Assembly (NCBI GenBank): GCA_910586645.1
Contig: CAJUIS010000011.1
Coordinates: forward strand, 11,920-75,919
From: an uncultured Lachnospiraceae bacterium
GTDB lineage: Bacteria > Bacillota > Clostridia > Lachnospirales > Lachnospiraceae
Length of the DNA stretch: 64,000 bases
Reading direction: 5' to 3'
Shown here piece after piece: positions 43,129 to 52,935 of this stretch (its first letter is position 1; each line of letters opens with the position of its first letter). The notes beneath the pieces are model-generated. The model saw only the letters and a list, made by a program, of their open reading frames with translations. It searched no databases and was not told the DNA's origin. Both the position numbers and the translations under genes were made by a program.

Positions 43129-44034
43129 ATGGATATCAATTTTGAATACTATAAAATTTTTTACTATGTGGCAAAATATGAAAATATCACAAAGGCTGCG
43201 ACTGCGCTGGGCAGCAGCCAGCCGAATGTAACGCGTATTATGAAGCTGCTGGAATCACAACTGGGCTGCCGCCTGTTTATCCGGGGAGCAAGAGGGATCA
43301 GCCTGACAGAGAAAGGGGAACGTCTTTATTCCCATGTGGAGATTGCGTACAGGCATCTCTTAAATGCGCAGGAAGAAATAGGAAGGCAGGGTTCCTTAAG
43401 CTGCGGTACGGTTGAAATAGGAGCCACTGAAACGGCGCTGCATCTTTTTTTGCTGGGCGCGCTGCAGAATTTCAGACTGGAGTATCCTGAAATAAAGATA
43501 AAAATCCATAATCACACAACGCCGGAAACGGTCAGATATCTGGTCAGCGGAAAGCTGGATTTTGCCGTTATTACGACTCCTTTTGAACTGCCAGAAACCG
43601 TTTTATACAGCAAGATCATGGATTTTGAGGAAATACTTGTGGGCGGGACGCAGTATGCCGGTTCATGCAAAACGGCATTGGAACTAAAAGACATAAAAAA
43701 ATATTCCCTGATTGGACTTGGCAGAGGAAGCGCGACCTATCGTCTGTATAAAGATTTTTTTATAGAGCATGGCGTGGATTTTGAACCTGACATGGAAGTT
43801 GCGACATCAGATCTGCTGCTGCCGCTTATTAAAAATAATTTTGGAATCGGGTTTGTTCCAAAAAAACTTGCATTGCCTTTGCTGAAAGAAAAGAAACTGG
43901 TTCAGATGCGGCTGGACAGCCATATTCCAAAACGTTCCGTACAAATTGTTTCGGATAAGGGACGGGGAAAAAGCCTTGCGGCGGATACGCTTTATAAATA
44001 CCTGAAAAAAAGAAAAAACAGCGGCGCAGTATAA
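43129..44034 (+). CDS. LysR-family transcriptional regulator
   Basis: A LysR protein of about 301 residues: winged HTH (INFEYYKIFYYVAKYENITKAATALGSSQPNVTRIMKLLE) and a ligand-binding domain from about residue 90. The ATG at 43129 matches the usual LysR start; the frame is open upstream to 43078 but that part lies within the promoter region. It is divergent from the MATE exporter, the likely target. Confidence 0.93.
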   Translation: MDINFEYYKIFYYVAKYENITKAATALGSSQPNVTRIMKLLESQLGCRLFIRGARGISLTEKGERLYSHVEIAYRHLLNAQEEIGRQGSLSCGTVEIGATETALHLFLLGALQNFRLEYPEIKIKIHNHTTPETVRYLVSGKLDFAVITTPFELPETVLYSKIMDFEEILVGGTQYAGSCKTALELKDIKKYSLIGLGRGSATYRLYKDFFIEHGVDFEPDMEVATSDLLLPLIKNNFGIGFVPKKLALPLLKEKKLVQMRLDSHIPKRSVQIVSDKGRGKSLAADTLYKYLKKRKNSGAV

Positions 44035-44080
44035 GGAATTTGAAAAACGCCCCTGGTAAAAAATTCTCTTGATCTTATGG

Positions 44081-44109
44081 TTGAAATTTTATGATATATT
44101 AGGTAAACT
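44081..44109 (+). promoter_or_regulatory. Promoter for the MCP gene
   Basis: TTGAAA (44081-44086), 17 nt, TAAACT (44104-44109). The -10 overlaps the palindromic operator that follows. Confidence 0.6.
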
Positions 44110-44128
44110 AAAGTAAGTTACTTTAGTT
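44106..44128. promoter_or_regulatory. Palindromic operator before the MCP gene
   Basis: AACTAAAGTAA and its exact reverse complement TTACTTTAGTT flank a single central G. It covers the -10 and start region, so a bound dimer would block transcription. The shape resembles MarR-type sites, but the regulator is not known. Confidence 0.65.
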
Positions 44129-44213
44129 AAACTTTATCACTTATGAGAATATGCGTTCTGGTCATTTCTTTTGGTGAAGGAGAGTTTAAGGAAAAACGAA
44201 AGGAGTGGTCGAA

Positions 44214-45899
44214 ATGAAAAAATCAATGAGTCAGTCGATGTTGAACTACATTTTGAGTGGAATTTCCATTGTGTCACTGTTGTTTTTAGGTTTTTCTCTG
44301 TTGTCCTATGGAAGAGTGAATACAAGGCTGAACGCTGCAAGCGAGGAAAGGTTTAACCTGACCTATAATGCGAACCGGTTTATGAACGGTTCCGCATATC
44401 TGACAAATGAGGTGAGGGCTTTTGCTGCGACTGCAGACGAGGAGCATTATGACAATTACTGGAATGAAGTCAATAATTTGAAAAACCGGGATCTTGGAGT
44501 TGAGGCAATGCAGGAAATCGGCATCACCAAAGAAGAGCAGGCGATGATTGACGATATGTACGCGGTTTCAAATGAACTTGTCCCGCTTGAGGAACAGGCG
44601 ATGGAAAACGTTCAGGCGGGGAAACAGGAAGCGGCGTCTGAATATGTATATGGAGAGGAATACCAGACTGCCATCGAAAAAATCAGCGCATTAAAAGAAA
44701 AATTCCTAAACGATTTGGATGCAAGGACTCTGTCCCAGGTTGAAGAACTGCAAAAGGATGCGAACGCCATTAGAATCCGTATGATTCTTGCGCTTGCGCT
44801 TGTCGTACTCATTTCGTTTATCATTATGATTGCAAACAGGGTGCAGATTATAAGGCCGGTAATGATGGTGAAGGATCAGATGGTGGAGATTTCACAGGGC
44901 AATCTTTCCGCAGAGTTTTCACTGGAACCAAATACATCTGAAATTGGAATGCTGGTGGCATCTATCCATGAGACGAAGCGGGAGCTGAAGAAATACATAG
45001 ACGATATTGAACGGAAGTTAGCGCAGATGGCGGACGGAAATATGGATTTGGAAATTGACACTGATTACCGCGGGGAGTTTCTTCCAATTCAAAATGCTAT
45101 GAATCAGATTCTGGATTCTTTAAATCAGGCTCTTTCAAAGATTGATCAATCGTCTGAATTTGTGGCTGTAGAATCGAAGCGTATGGCAAGCGGAGCGCAG
45201 ACTTTGTCAACGGGAACGGTAGCGCAGGCTTCGGCGGTAGAAGAGCTTTCAGCAGGCATCCAGGATATTTCCCAGCAGGTGGAGAATACCTCAAACGATG
45301 CGAAAACAGGGAAAGACGCTTCCATGGATGCCATGAAACAGCTTCAGATTTGCGATTCCAAGATGAAGTCTCTGACAGAAACCATTGGAGAAATCACAAA
45401 GTCTTCCCGTCAGATCGGCGGCATTATTAAGACGATTGAAGATATATCGTTTCAGACCAATATTCTTGCTTTGAACGCATCCGTAGAAGCGGCGCGCGCG
45501 GGAGAAGCGGGAAAGGGATTTGCAGTTGTTGCAGGTGAAGTTCAGAGCCTGGCAAATAAGAGTGCGGCGTCTGCGAAAGATATCACAGAGCTGATTGAAA
45601 ATTCCATCAAGCAGATAGCGGACGGAAAAAATCTGTCCGAAGATACGACGAATGCTCTTACAGGACTTGTGGCAAGCGCTCAGGTGGCTACCGAAATGAT
45701 AGAAAAAATTGCAGATTCCGCAGTACAGCAGAATACGGCGATTAAACAGATTAAGCTTGGCATGGAACAGATCTCCGGCGTAGTTCAGACAAATGCAGCG
45801 ACAGCGCAGGAGACGGCGTCGTCTGCGGAAGAGCTGTATAACCATGCGGAGGAAATGAAGCTTGCCATGCAGCAGTTTAAACTGCGCGGTGACAGGTAA
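44214..45899 (+). CDS. Methyl-accepting chemotaxis protein
   Basis: A 561-residue chemoreceptor: a first membrane helix ([21 protein letters not shown]), a helical extracytoplasmic sensor of about 155 residues, a second helix ([20 protein letters not shown]), a HAMP domain, and a signalling tip with [31 protein letters not shown]. There is no C-terminal CheR-tether pentapeptide. The ATG at 44214 has AGGAG 8 nt upstream. The ligand is unknown. Confidence 0.94.
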   Translation: MKKSMSQSMLNYILSGISIVSLLFLGFSLLSYGRVNTRLNAASEERFNLTYNANRFMNGSAYLTNEVRAFAATADEEHYDNYWNEVNNLKNRDLGVEAMQEIGITKEEQAMIDDMYAVSNELVPLEEQAMENVQAGKQEAASEYVYGEEYQTAIEKISALKEKFLNDLDARTLSQVEELQKDANAIRIRMILALALVVLISFIIMIANRVQIIRPVMMVKDQMVEISQGNLSAEFSLEPNTSEIGMLVASIHETKRELKKYIDDIERKLAQMADGNMDLEIDTDYRGEFLPIQNAMNQILDSLNQALSKIDQSSEFVAVESKRMASGAQTLSTGTVAQASAVEELSAGIQDISQQVENTSNDAKTGKDASMDAMKQLQICDSKMKSLTETIGEITKSSRQIGGIIKTIEDISFQTNILALNASVEAARAGEAGKGFAVVAGEVQSLANKSAASAKDITELIENSIKQIADGKNLSEDTTNALTGLVASAQVATEMIEKIADSAVQQNTAIKQIKLGMEQISGVVQTNAATAQETASSAEELYNHAEEMKLAMQQFKLRGDR

Positions 45900-45938
45900 T
45901 CAGTTTGAGATCCGGAACAAATAAAATAGCTTTAAGAA

Positions 45939-45985
45939 AAAACAACCGCGTTAGTGAGCGAATGCTCTCTGCGCGGTTGTTTTCC
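45939..45985. terminator. Bidirectional terminator between MCP and ABC genes
   Basis: AAAACAACCGCG (45939-45950) and CGCGGTTGTTTT (45972-45983) form a 12-bp stem with A and T runs on both sides. It serves the MCP gene and the converging permease gene. Confidence 0.88.
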
Positions 45986-45991
45986 TTTCTG

Positions 45992-47899
45992 TTAAGATTC
46001 TTTCGTGTTTTCTTCGGTCAGAAGATTGTACTCTTCAATTGTGATTAAATCGTCGGCGCTGTTAATTACTCCTGTTTCAATCAGCGCTGCAATAATATTT
46101 TTACAGTCTGCATCAAATTCAATGATTGTATTTCCGGATTTTTCGCCTTCAGCCTGGAAACCGGGAGCGTAATCTGCGTGGACAGAAAGAATGGGTTCTT
46201 CTCCCATAAAATCAATCTGGATTGTATTGTAATAAGTCGAGACAATTTGCTTTTCATAAAAAAATTTATTGGTCAGACAGTTTTTGAAATTTCCTTCATC
46301 AATGTCTTTCAGGACAGCTTTATAAATTTTTTCAGTATCTTCATCGGAAAAAATATGGTCGTTTCGGTTTTGCTCTGAGTCGTACAGATCAATCTGGCAT
46401 GCAGTGGCTTTGATTTTCTGTTTCTTTACGCCAAACAGTTCTTTACGGTAAGTTTCTTTTGAAGCCGATAACTCAATAATTTTGGAAAGGACGCTGTCTT
46501 TGTCCTGCACAAGATCTTCTTTCCATGGGATCCGGTAGCTGCGTTTCAGCGACGTATTATTTTTTAACTTGTATAATATAGAAATGTAGCCGGATTGCTG
46601 GCTTGATTCCGAATAATCTTCAAATTCCTTTTTCGAATCAATAATTTGTCCATGGATTTCTAAAATGTGTGCAATTGTGTCTGCATCGGAGCCGCCGGAA
46701 ATGCCGATGTTGTCAATAAACGCTGATTTTACGGCAGAAGCGTCCGGCATTTTGCGTTCCTGCCCAAACAGATCGGATTCAATGGATATATAAAGGCACA
46801 TGAATACTGCGAGAAAAATGCCGCATTCCAAAAATCTTTTTTTCTTAAATACGCGAAAGCCTTTTTCCAGGAACATTTGCGCTGTAAAAAAGCAGACGGT
46901 TCCAAACAGGAAGGCTCCAATTAATGCAGAGAAAAATATGGCTCTGCTGGAAGAAAGGTCTAAAATGCTGCAGAATAAGACGCTTAAAAGCCCGCCGCCG
47001 CAAAATGCAGCGCCCCATCGGAATACAGGGCATATCCAGGGAATGGAAATCAGGCTTCCGGCCGTCTCTACGTCCCGAATCCGGTAGATGAAGTACGCAG
47101 CGACGGAAAATGCAAATGCAGCGATTGCATATGCGGCTATGATATTTGAGCCTTTCAGTCCTGTGGCTGCAGCGTATTCTGACGAATAATCCCGGGTAAC
47201 GTATATGTGTGTTCCCATATAGTATAAAGGGGATAAGACATCCAGTTTTCCCGTTGGAAAATCCAGAGGGATTCCATAGGAAATGATTGACATAAGCATA
47301 TGAATCAAAGCCTTGCATCCAACATACAAAAAGTTAATGATTACCGTAAAAATTGGAACTGCCAGCAACTGGCCGGTAAACATGGCGATCCAGACTGTAA
47401 AGCTGTAAAAAATAAAACTGATGCCGCAGGCAAATAAAAGCCCTGTCAAAAGGAAATTCATGCTCGTATAACCGCAGACTGCGCTTACAAGAATGCCAAA
47501 TAAAAAGCCAATCGCTTCAGGCACAATCAGAAACAGCAGTCCGGAAATATAATTGGTCAAGAACAATTCTTTTCGCGTCACCGGAAGCGCATGAATCGTA
47601 TTTGCCGCCCTGGAATTGTACAGGTAGGAAAATACCGCCATTACGACGATAATGGAAAAGAAAAACAGTATAATGGGATTGATATAGACGTTTACAATGC
47701 CTAAAATATCATCGACCCGCATCTGGGCAAGTTCCCTTTCGTTTATGCCGGAAGAATACTTATATGAAAGAGAATGATTGTAAATCATAAATGGCAGGAT
47801 AAACAGGTTCCAGGCCGTAAAGATTAGCCAGATTGGCCAAAAGTGCGTAATGTTTTTTAGAAAAATGGTTTTGTTAAAACAAGATGTCTTTGACTTCAT
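45992..47899 (-). CDS. ABC transporter permease, YtrC/D-like
   Basis: A 635-residue membrane protein with an early membrane helix, a block of further helices in its first half, and a hydrophilic C-terminal domain of about 230 residues on the other side of the membrane. It is encoded right after an ABC ATPase, overlapping by 26 nt, in a GntR-led operon. This resembles the Bacillus ytr operon, linked to cell-wall antibiotics or acetoin use, but the substrate is unknown. Confidence 0.8.
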   Translation of the reverse strand: MKSKTSCFNKTIFLKNITHFWPIWLIFTAWNLFILPFMIYNHSLSYKYSSGINERELAQMRVDDILGIVNVYINPIILFFFSIIVVMAVFSYLYNSRAANTIHALPVTRKELFLTNYISGLLFLIVPEAIGFLFGILVSAVCGYTSMNFLLTGLLFACGISFIFYSFTVWIAMFTGQLLAVPIFTVIINFLYVGCKALIHMLMSIISYGIPLDFPTGKLDVLSPLYYMGTHIYVTRDYSSEYAAATGLKGSNIIAAYAIAAFAFSVAAYFIYRIRDVETAGSLISIPWICPVFRWGAAFCGGGLLSVLFCSILDLSSSRAIFFSALIGAFLFGTVCFFTAQMFLEKGFRVFKKKRFLECGIFLAVFMCLYISIESDLFGQERKMPDASAVKSAFIDNIGISGGSDADTIAHILEIHGQIIDSKKEFEDYSESSQQSGYISILYKLKNNTSLKRSYRIPWKEDLVQDKDSVLSKIIELSASKETYRKELFGVKKQKIKATACQIDLYDSEQNRNDHIFSDEDTEKIYKAVLKDIDEGNFKNCLTNKFFYEKQIVSTYYNTIQIDFMGEEPILSVHADYAPGFQAEGEKSGNTIIEFDADCKNIIAALIETGVINSADDLITIEEYNLLTEENTKES

Positions 47900-48782
47900 A
47901 ATCTACCCCTCCTAATTCATAGATAAAGATTTCTTCAAGTGTCAGAGGAAGAATATCAATCAGCATAGGATGCATTTTTTCAAGCTGCATCTTTGCTTCT
48001 GAGGGATTTCCCTTGACAATCAGAGTGTAAACTCTTCCTGTATTGGACATATGAAGCATTTCAAAGCCTTCCGGCAATGTCGGCATTTCGGATTGGAATG
48101 CCACTTGTATTTTGCAGACGCTTCCCTGAAGTTCAGTGAGAGAACGTTCAATAATGAGTTTTCCCTGATGCATAATTCCCACATGGTCACAGACGTCTTC
48201 CAGTTCTCTTAGATTATGGGAGGAAACGATGACGGTCGTATTATATTCTGAGACGTCTGCCATAATGATGCTCCAAATCTGACGGCGCATAACAGGATCC
48301 AGTCCGTCTACCGGTTCATCTAAAATCAAAAGTTCCGCCCTTGTGCAGACGGCAAGCCAGAACGCCACTTGTTTCTGCATTCCTTTGGAAAGGCTTCGGA
48401 TGCTCTTTTTCGGGTCGATTGCCGGAAAATATTCCATCAGGCGGCGAAACATATTATCGTCAAATTTTGGATAGATTCCCTGGTAAAACCGCTTCATTTC
48501 CAGTGTGTCCGCCTGCATAAAATAAAAAATATCATCAGGGATGAATGCAAATTTTTCTTTTATTTTTGGATTTTCATAGACATTTTCTCCGTTAATTTTT
48601 ACGGTTCCGCTATTTTGACGGTAGATTCCGGTTAAATGTCGGAGAAGCGTTGATTTGCCCGCCCCGTTTGGCCCTACCAGGCCGTAAATAGCGCTTTTCT
48701 TTACGGACATATTTACTCCGTCCAAAGCGCGAAAACCATTAAATTCCTTTACCAGGTTACTTATTTCAACCATTCTCTTCAA
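47874..48782 (-). CDS. ABC transporter ATP-binding protein, YtrB-like
   Basis: A 302-residue ABC ATPase: Walker A GPNGAGKST (residue about 37), the ABC signature as SLSKGMQKQ rather than LSGGQ, Walker B LLILDEPVDGLDP, and a switch SSHNLRE. It is encoded between the GntR gene and a permease, with overlaps on both sides, so it is translated as one unit. Family: bacitracin/YtrB-type exporters. Confidence 0.92.
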   Translation of the reverse strand: MKRMVEISNLVKEFNGFRALDGVNMSVKKSAIYGLVGPNGAGKSTLLRHLTGIYRQNSGTVKINGENVYENPKIKEKFAFIPDDIFYFMQADTLEMKRFYQGIYPKFDDNMFRRLMEYFPAIDPKKSIRSLSKGMQKQVAFWLAVCTRAELLILDEPVDGLDPVMRRQIWSIIMADVSEYNTTVIVSSHNLRELEDVCDHVGIMHQGKLIIERSLTELQGSVCKIQVAFQSEMPTLPEGFEMLHMSNTGRVYTLIVKGNPSEAKMQLEKMHPMLIDILPLTLEEIFIYELGGVDYEVKDILF

Positions 48783-49146
48783 GCCTCCCTTGTTCCAGAT
48801 GATTCATACGGTATCCGAGTTCTTCTCTTGTTACGTCCAGAATAAAAAGTTCTGACACTACGTCGTCGAATTCCATTAAAAGCTCCTGTTCCCTGCTTTT
48901 ATGGATGAAATCCGAGGAAGATGCAAATGTGCCTTTTCCCTTTATGCTGTAGACATAACCTTCCGTTTCCAGCTCTTTATATGCTCTCTGGATTGTATTG
49001 GGATTAATTGCCAGAGTGGACGCAAGTTCCCGGACAGACGGCAGCTTTTCATCTGCCGCAATTGCGTTTGTGAGAAGCAGATGGCGGATTCCTTCTTTGA
49101 TCTGCTCATAAATGGGTTTGGCGTCTCTGTAATTTAATTGCAGCAA
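48766..49146 (-). CDS. GntR-family regulator, YtrA subfamily
   Basis: A 126-residue GntR protein: N-terminal winged helix with AKPIYEQIKEGIRHLL, LPSVRELASTLAINPNTIQRAYKELE and GYVYSIKGKGTFA, and a short C-terminus, as in YtrA. The start is a TTG at 49146 with AAGGAGG 8 nt upstream; the frame runs further upstream into the promoter. It is probably autoregulatory for the ABC genes. Confidence 0.92.
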   Translation of the reverse strand: MLQLNYRDAKPIYEQIKEGIRHLLLTNAIAADEKLPSVRELASTLAINPNTIQRAYKELETEGYVYSIKGKGTFASSSDFIHKSREQELLMEFDDVVSELFILDVTREELGYRMNHLEQGRLEENG

Positions 49147-49167
49147 TCCTATAACCTCCTTGTTCAA

Positions 49168-49190
49168 GTGTATTAATACATTTAATACAC
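49168..49190. promoter_or_regulatory. GntR/YtrA-type operator
   Basis: GTGTATT (49168-49174) and AATACAC (49184-49190) form an inverted repeat with a 9-nt spacer; within it TGTATTAATACA (49169-49180) is a perfect palindrome. It sits just upstream of the GntR gene and probably binds its product. Confidence 0.6.
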
Positions 49191-49292
49191 AAAGTTTAAC
49201 ACACATGACTGTTGGATACAATAAAGATAAAGAGAGGAATTAATGAAGATTTTCTTAATAATTTGCATTTTACAAGATCGGATATTTTTTCC

Positions 49293-49321
49293 TTGATAGC
49301 GTTTGCCTGACCGCCTATAAT
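49293..49321 (+). promoter_or_regulatory. Promoter for the response regulator
   Basis: TTGATA (49293-49298), 17 nt, TATAAT (49316-49321). A short ACCGCC/GGCGGT inverted repeat overlaps and follows it (about 49309-49350). Confidence 0.7.
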
Positions 49322-49411
49322 AGATCTGCCGGTGTTTTTCAGGCGGTTTATTGTATTTTTATGAATTGTTTTTAAAAAGTGAAAAGCAATAGAGAACGGA
49401 GGCTGAGATTT

Positions 49412-50077
49412 ATGAGAAATATTCTGATTGTAGATGATGACATACATATTGGGAACGTACTGGAGGAAACGCTTACAAAAGAGGGGTATCAGGTGTTCCG
49501 CGCTTACTCCGGAACGGAGTGCCTGCTTATGATGTCCAATGCAAAGCCGGATCTTGTTCTGCTTGATTTAATGCTTCCGGGACTGAATGGAGAAGACATT
49601 CTCCCACATATAGCAGGAACGCCGGTTATCGTGATAAGCGCGAAAGCTGACGTTGACAATAAAGTGGATTTATTACTTGGCGGAGCGGTGGATTATGTTA
49701 CAAAACCATTTAATATGAAAGAACTTTCAGCCAGGATTTCCGTACATCTTAGAAATAAAAAAAATGCGCTTGCTTTCTCGGAAGTGACGTTTGAAGATAT
49801 TTCGCTTAATGTGAATACCCATATTGTGAGTATAGATCATATGCAAATCAAACTGACAAGGACAGAATGCGCCATTTTGAAACTGCTGATGCAAAATCCC
49901 ACGCAGGTTGTTACAAAATCGCTGTTACTGGAACGTATCAGTGCAGATACGCCCGATTGCACAGAAAGTTCATTAAAAATGCATATCAGCAATTTGAGGA
50001 AAAAATTGCGTAAGGCGAGCGATAAGGACTATATTGAAGCAGTCTGGGGGATTGGTTTCAAAATGAGAACAAACTGA
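49412..50077 (+). CDS. OmpR-family response regulator
   Basis: A 221-residue regulator: receiver domain with acidic pair (IVDDDIHIG), phospho-Asp in LVLLDLMLPG, Lys in VTKPFN, and a C-terminal winged helix (LTRTECAILKLLMQNPTQVV ... LKMHISNLRKKLR). The ATG at 49412 follows a GGAGG site. Together with the kinase at 51911 it probably senses an envelope stress or antibiotic and controls the ABC genes between them. Confidence 0.94.
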   Translation: MRNILIVDDDIHIGNVLEETLTKEGYQVFRAYSGTECLLMMSNAKPDLVLLDLMLPGLNGEDILPHIAGTPVIVISAKADVDNKVDLLLGGAVDYVTKPFNMKELSARISVHLRNKKNALAFSEVTFEDISLNVNTHIVSIDHMQIKLTRTECAILKLLMQNPTQVVTKSLLLERISADTPDCTESSLKMHISNLRKKLRKASDKDYIEAVWGIGFKMRTN

Positions 50078-50080
50078 ATC

Positions 50081-50136
50081 TTTACGATTTCTTTACGGAT
50101 TTCTTTACCGGTTTCTTTACTGTTTGCGGATATAAT
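50081..50136 (+). promoter_or_regulatory. Direct-repeat regulator sites and promoter for ABC genes
   Basis: TTTAC occurs at 50081, 50092, 50104 and 50116, a spacing of 11, 12 and 12 bp, mostly within TTTCTTTAC. A good TATAAT is at 50131-50136 but the -35 is poor (CCGGTT), as for an activated promoter. OmpR-type regulators often bind such helically phased direct repeats. Confidence 0.65.
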
Positions 50137-50168
50137 TTCAGCATCATAAAAAAGGAGGTTGTAATTTT

Positions 50169-51083
50169 ATGGATTATGTTCTTAAAACAAACGCTTTGTG
50201 TAAAAAATATAAAAATTATAAAGCGTTAAACGGACTGTCTATGAATGTGCCAAAAGGAGCGGTTTATGGCTTTATAGGGAAAAATGGAGCTGGAAAAACA
50301 ACGCTGATTCGTCTGATTTGCGGTCTGCAGGAGCCAACATCCGGTGAATACACACTTTATGGAATGAAAAATACGGATAAGGATATTTTAAAATCACGCA
50401 GGAGAATGGGAGCGGTCGTGGAAACGCCTTCGATTTATCTTGATATGACAGCCGAGGATAATTTGAAGCAGCAATATAGAATTTTGGGTCTGCCGTCTTT
50501 TGATGGTTTGGACGATATTCTCAAGCTGACCGGACTTGAACATACAGGCAAAAAGAAAGCGAAGGACTTTTCTCTTGGTATGCGTCAAAGGCTGGGGATT
50601 GCGATTGCATTGGCCGGCGATCCGGATTTTTTAGTATTAGATGAGCCGGTGAACGGCCTGGATCCGCAGGGGATTGTTGAAATAAGGGAGCTGATACTCA
50701 AACTCAATCAGGAACAACAGATTACGGTTTTGATTTCCAGCCATATCCTGGATGAATTATCCAGGCTTGCAACGCATTACGGATTTATTGACAGAGGGCG
50801 GATTGTCAGGGAAATCAGTGCGAAAGACCTTGAAGCTGCCTGCCGTAAGTGTGTCCGCATTGAAGTAACGGATGTGCAGGCGCTGTCCTGCGTTCTTACG
50901 GAGATGGGGGTGGAATACACAATTATTTCCGAGAAATCGGCCGATATATTTTCAAAAATTAATGTTTCCAAATTAGCGCTTTCTCTGGCAAAGAAAAATT
51001 GTGAAGCGCTCTCTGTGCAGGAGCGGGATGAAAGTCTGGAAAGCTATTATATCAGTCTTGTTGGAGGGAAAGAGAATGTATAG
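50169..51083 (+). CDS. ABC transporter ATPase, bacitracin/lantibiotic-immunity type
   Basis: A 304-residue BcrA/LanF-like ATPase: Walker A GKNGAGKTT, signature FSLGMRQRLG, Walker B LVLDEPVNGLDPQG and SSHILDEL. It is encoded between a response regulator and a membrane subunit that it overlaps. This arrangement is typical of exporters that remove peptide antibiotics. The exact substrate is unknown. Confidence 0.93.
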   Translation: MDYVLKTNALCKKYKNYKALNGLSMNVPKGAVYGFIGKNGAGKTTLIRLICGLQEPTSGEYTLYGMKNTDKDILKSRRRMGAVVETPSIYLDMTAEDNLKQQYRILGLPSFDGLDDILKLTGLEHTGKKKAKDFSLGMRQRLGIAIALAGDPDFLVLDEPVNGLDPQGIVEIRELILKLNQEQQITVLISSHILDELSRLATHYGFIDRGRIVREISAKDLEAACRKCVRIEVTDVQALSCVLTEMGVEYTIISEKSADIFSKINVSKLALSLAKKNCEALSVQERDESLESYYISLVGGKENV

Positions 51084-51900
51084 GTTATTGTCTGCAAATT
51101 TTATGCGTTTGAGAAAAGAAAAAGTATTTTGGCTGGCGTTCTTTTTTATGATTGCATTGGGACTCTTTTTCCCGGCTGTTATAAAAATGGATGAAATAAA
51201 AACAGGAACGATCAGGGACATAAACGGCGCCTTTGGTCAGTGCGCTATTTTTATCGGCATTCTTATGGCGGTATTCTGCAGCTTCTTTATTGGAAAAGAG
51301 TATAGCGACGGAACAATCCGGAATAAAATAATTTCCGGGAAAAAGAGAACGGACATCTATCTGGCAAATTTTACTGTCTGCGCAACGGCCGGTGTGATTC
51401 TATGCAGCGTTTTTTTTCTCTCTTACCTTAGTTTGGGAATCCCGCTGCTTGGATTTTTTTCAATGAATATAAAAGCAGCCGTTCAGTTTTTACTGACCGT
51501 TCTGTTTCTGTCCGCTGCGTTTTCATCTATCTATAATTTGATAGCAATGTTAAGCGCAAATAAAGCGGTGACTGCTGCAGCCTGCGTTTTGCTGGCATTT
51601 CTGTTTTTGTTTTTTGGAATACAGATGAATCAGATGCTAAACCAGCCTGAAACGGTAACGGGAATAATGATCACAGATAGGGGTTCGGAATATAAAAAGC
51701 TTCCAAATCCGAAATTTCTGGATGAAGAAGAACGCAGGATCGTTCAATTTGCTTATGATTTTATCCCCGGCGGGCAAGTGGCGCACTGCGTGTCATTGGA
51801 CGCGTCAAATCTGTCTGCGCTGCCTGTCTATTCGATCCTTATTATTCTGTCAACTACAGGGGCGGGGCTGTTTTGCTTCCGGAAAAAAGATTTAAAATAG
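51076..51900 (+). CDS. ABC transporter permease, bacitracin/lantibiotic-immunity type
   Basis: A 274-residue permease with six likely membrane helices (first VFWLAFFFMIALGLFFPAV, then FGQCAIFIGILMAVFCSFF). It resembles BcrB/LanE/G subunits. The ATG at 51076 overlaps the ATPase by 8 nt. Its neighbours suggest a one-ATPase, one-permease exporter. Confidence 0.85.
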   Translation: MYRLLSANFMRLRKEKVFWLAFFFMIALGLFFPAVIKMDEIKTGTIRDINGAFGQCAIFIGILMAVFCSFFIGKEYSDGTIRNKIISGKKRTDIYLANFTVCATAGVILCSVFFLSYLSLGIPLLGFFSMNIKAAVQFLLTVLFLSAAFSSIYNLIAMLSANKAVTAAACVLLAFLFLFFGIQMNQMLNQPETVTGIMITDRGSEYKKLPNPKFLDEEERRIVQFAYDFIPGGQVAHCVSLDASNLSALPVYSILIILSTTGAGLFCFRKKDLK

Positions 51901-51910
51901 GGGGGTTTTT

Positions 51911-52807
51911 ATGGAAGTATGGTTATGGGCGCTGATCGGCATTTTAATTGCAGTTATCATTGCCTTGCGAATAAAAGTTCATATTTTGCAAAAGTCAGTG
52001 AAAGAAATTGAAACATGCTTTGCCGACAGGCTCATAACCGATACAAACACATTGATTGATATTTCAAGCAACGACAGGAATCTGCGTCATTTGGCGAACG
52101 CCATCAACGGTCAGCTTCGCAAACTTCGTACAGAGCGGCGGCGGTTTTGTCAAGGCGATTTGGAACTAAAGAATGCAGTCGCGAATATTTCCCATGATTT
52201 ACGAACGCCTCTGACTGCTATCTGCGGATATCTGGAATTGCTGGAACAGGAAGAAAAGTCCGAAGCTGTGAGCCGGTATATTGGAATCATTCAGGAGCGT
52301 GTGGAAATTTTAAGACAGCTTTCAGAAGAACTTTTCAGATATTCAGTTATTGTCTCGGCAAAAGATAATTTCGTTAGAGAGCAGGTTATTGTCAATACGG
52401 TATTGGAAGAAAGCATTGCGGCGTTTTATACTGTTCTGACAGAGAAAAATATTGTGCCCAGGATACAGATATCCGAAACAAAAGTAATACGCACGCTGGA
52501 TCGTTCCGCCTTATCCCGCGTGTTTTCCAATTTGATCAGTAACGTTATAAAATACAGCGGCGGGGATTTGAAAATCGTTCTGTCGGAGAACGGAGAGATC
52601 ATTTTTTCCAATATGGCCTTTGGATTGGATAAGATACAGACGGAAAGGCTGTTTGACCGTTTCTATACAGTGGAAACAGCCAGGAAATCAACAGGTTTGG
52701 GACTTGCAATTTCTAAGACGCTTGTTGAGCAAATGGGAGGGACGATTCTGGCAAAATATGAAAACAAAAGATTAAATATCCATATTTTTTTTCCGGAAAG
52801 TATGTAA
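51911..52807 (+). CDS. Sensor histidine kinase with short membrane anchor
   Basis: A 298-residue kinase with one N-terminal membrane helix (WLWALIGILIAVIIALRI), no real sensor domain, a HisKA box with the phospho-His in NISHDLRTPLTAI, and an HATPase with LISNVIKYSGG and GLGLAISKTLVEQMGG. It resembles small intramembrane-sensing kinases that read the state of an ABC transporter. It follows the permease by 10 nt. Confidence 0.93.
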   Translation: MEVWLWALIGILIAVIIALRIKVHILQKSVKEIETCFADRLITDTNTLIDISSNDRNLRHLANAINGQLRKLRTERRRFCQGDLELKNAVANISHDLRTPLTAICGYLELLEQEEKSEAVSRYIGIIQERVEILRQLSEELFRYSVIVSAKDNFVREQVIVNTVLEESIAAFYTVLTEKNIVPRIQISETKVIRTLDRSALSRVFSNLISNVIKYSGGDLKIVLSENGEIIFSNMAFGLDKIQTERLFDRFYTVETARKSTGLGLAISKTLVEQMGGTILAKYENKRLNIHIFFPESM

Positions 52808-52935
52808 TCTTTTAAATCAAAGTGGAAGAAAAGGGAGTTTTATGGTAAAATAATCTTAAGACGCAGTTTTGTTTTTGGAACCCGGCGGATGACCGTATCA
52901 TCGAAATTGCAAAAAAGCCGTAACAGGAATAAGGG

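Noticed and set aside
52860..52923. Possible gene remnant encoding NPADDRIIEIAKKP before a stop
   Set aside because: Only about 20 codons, no start or ribosome site; too short to call a pseudogene.
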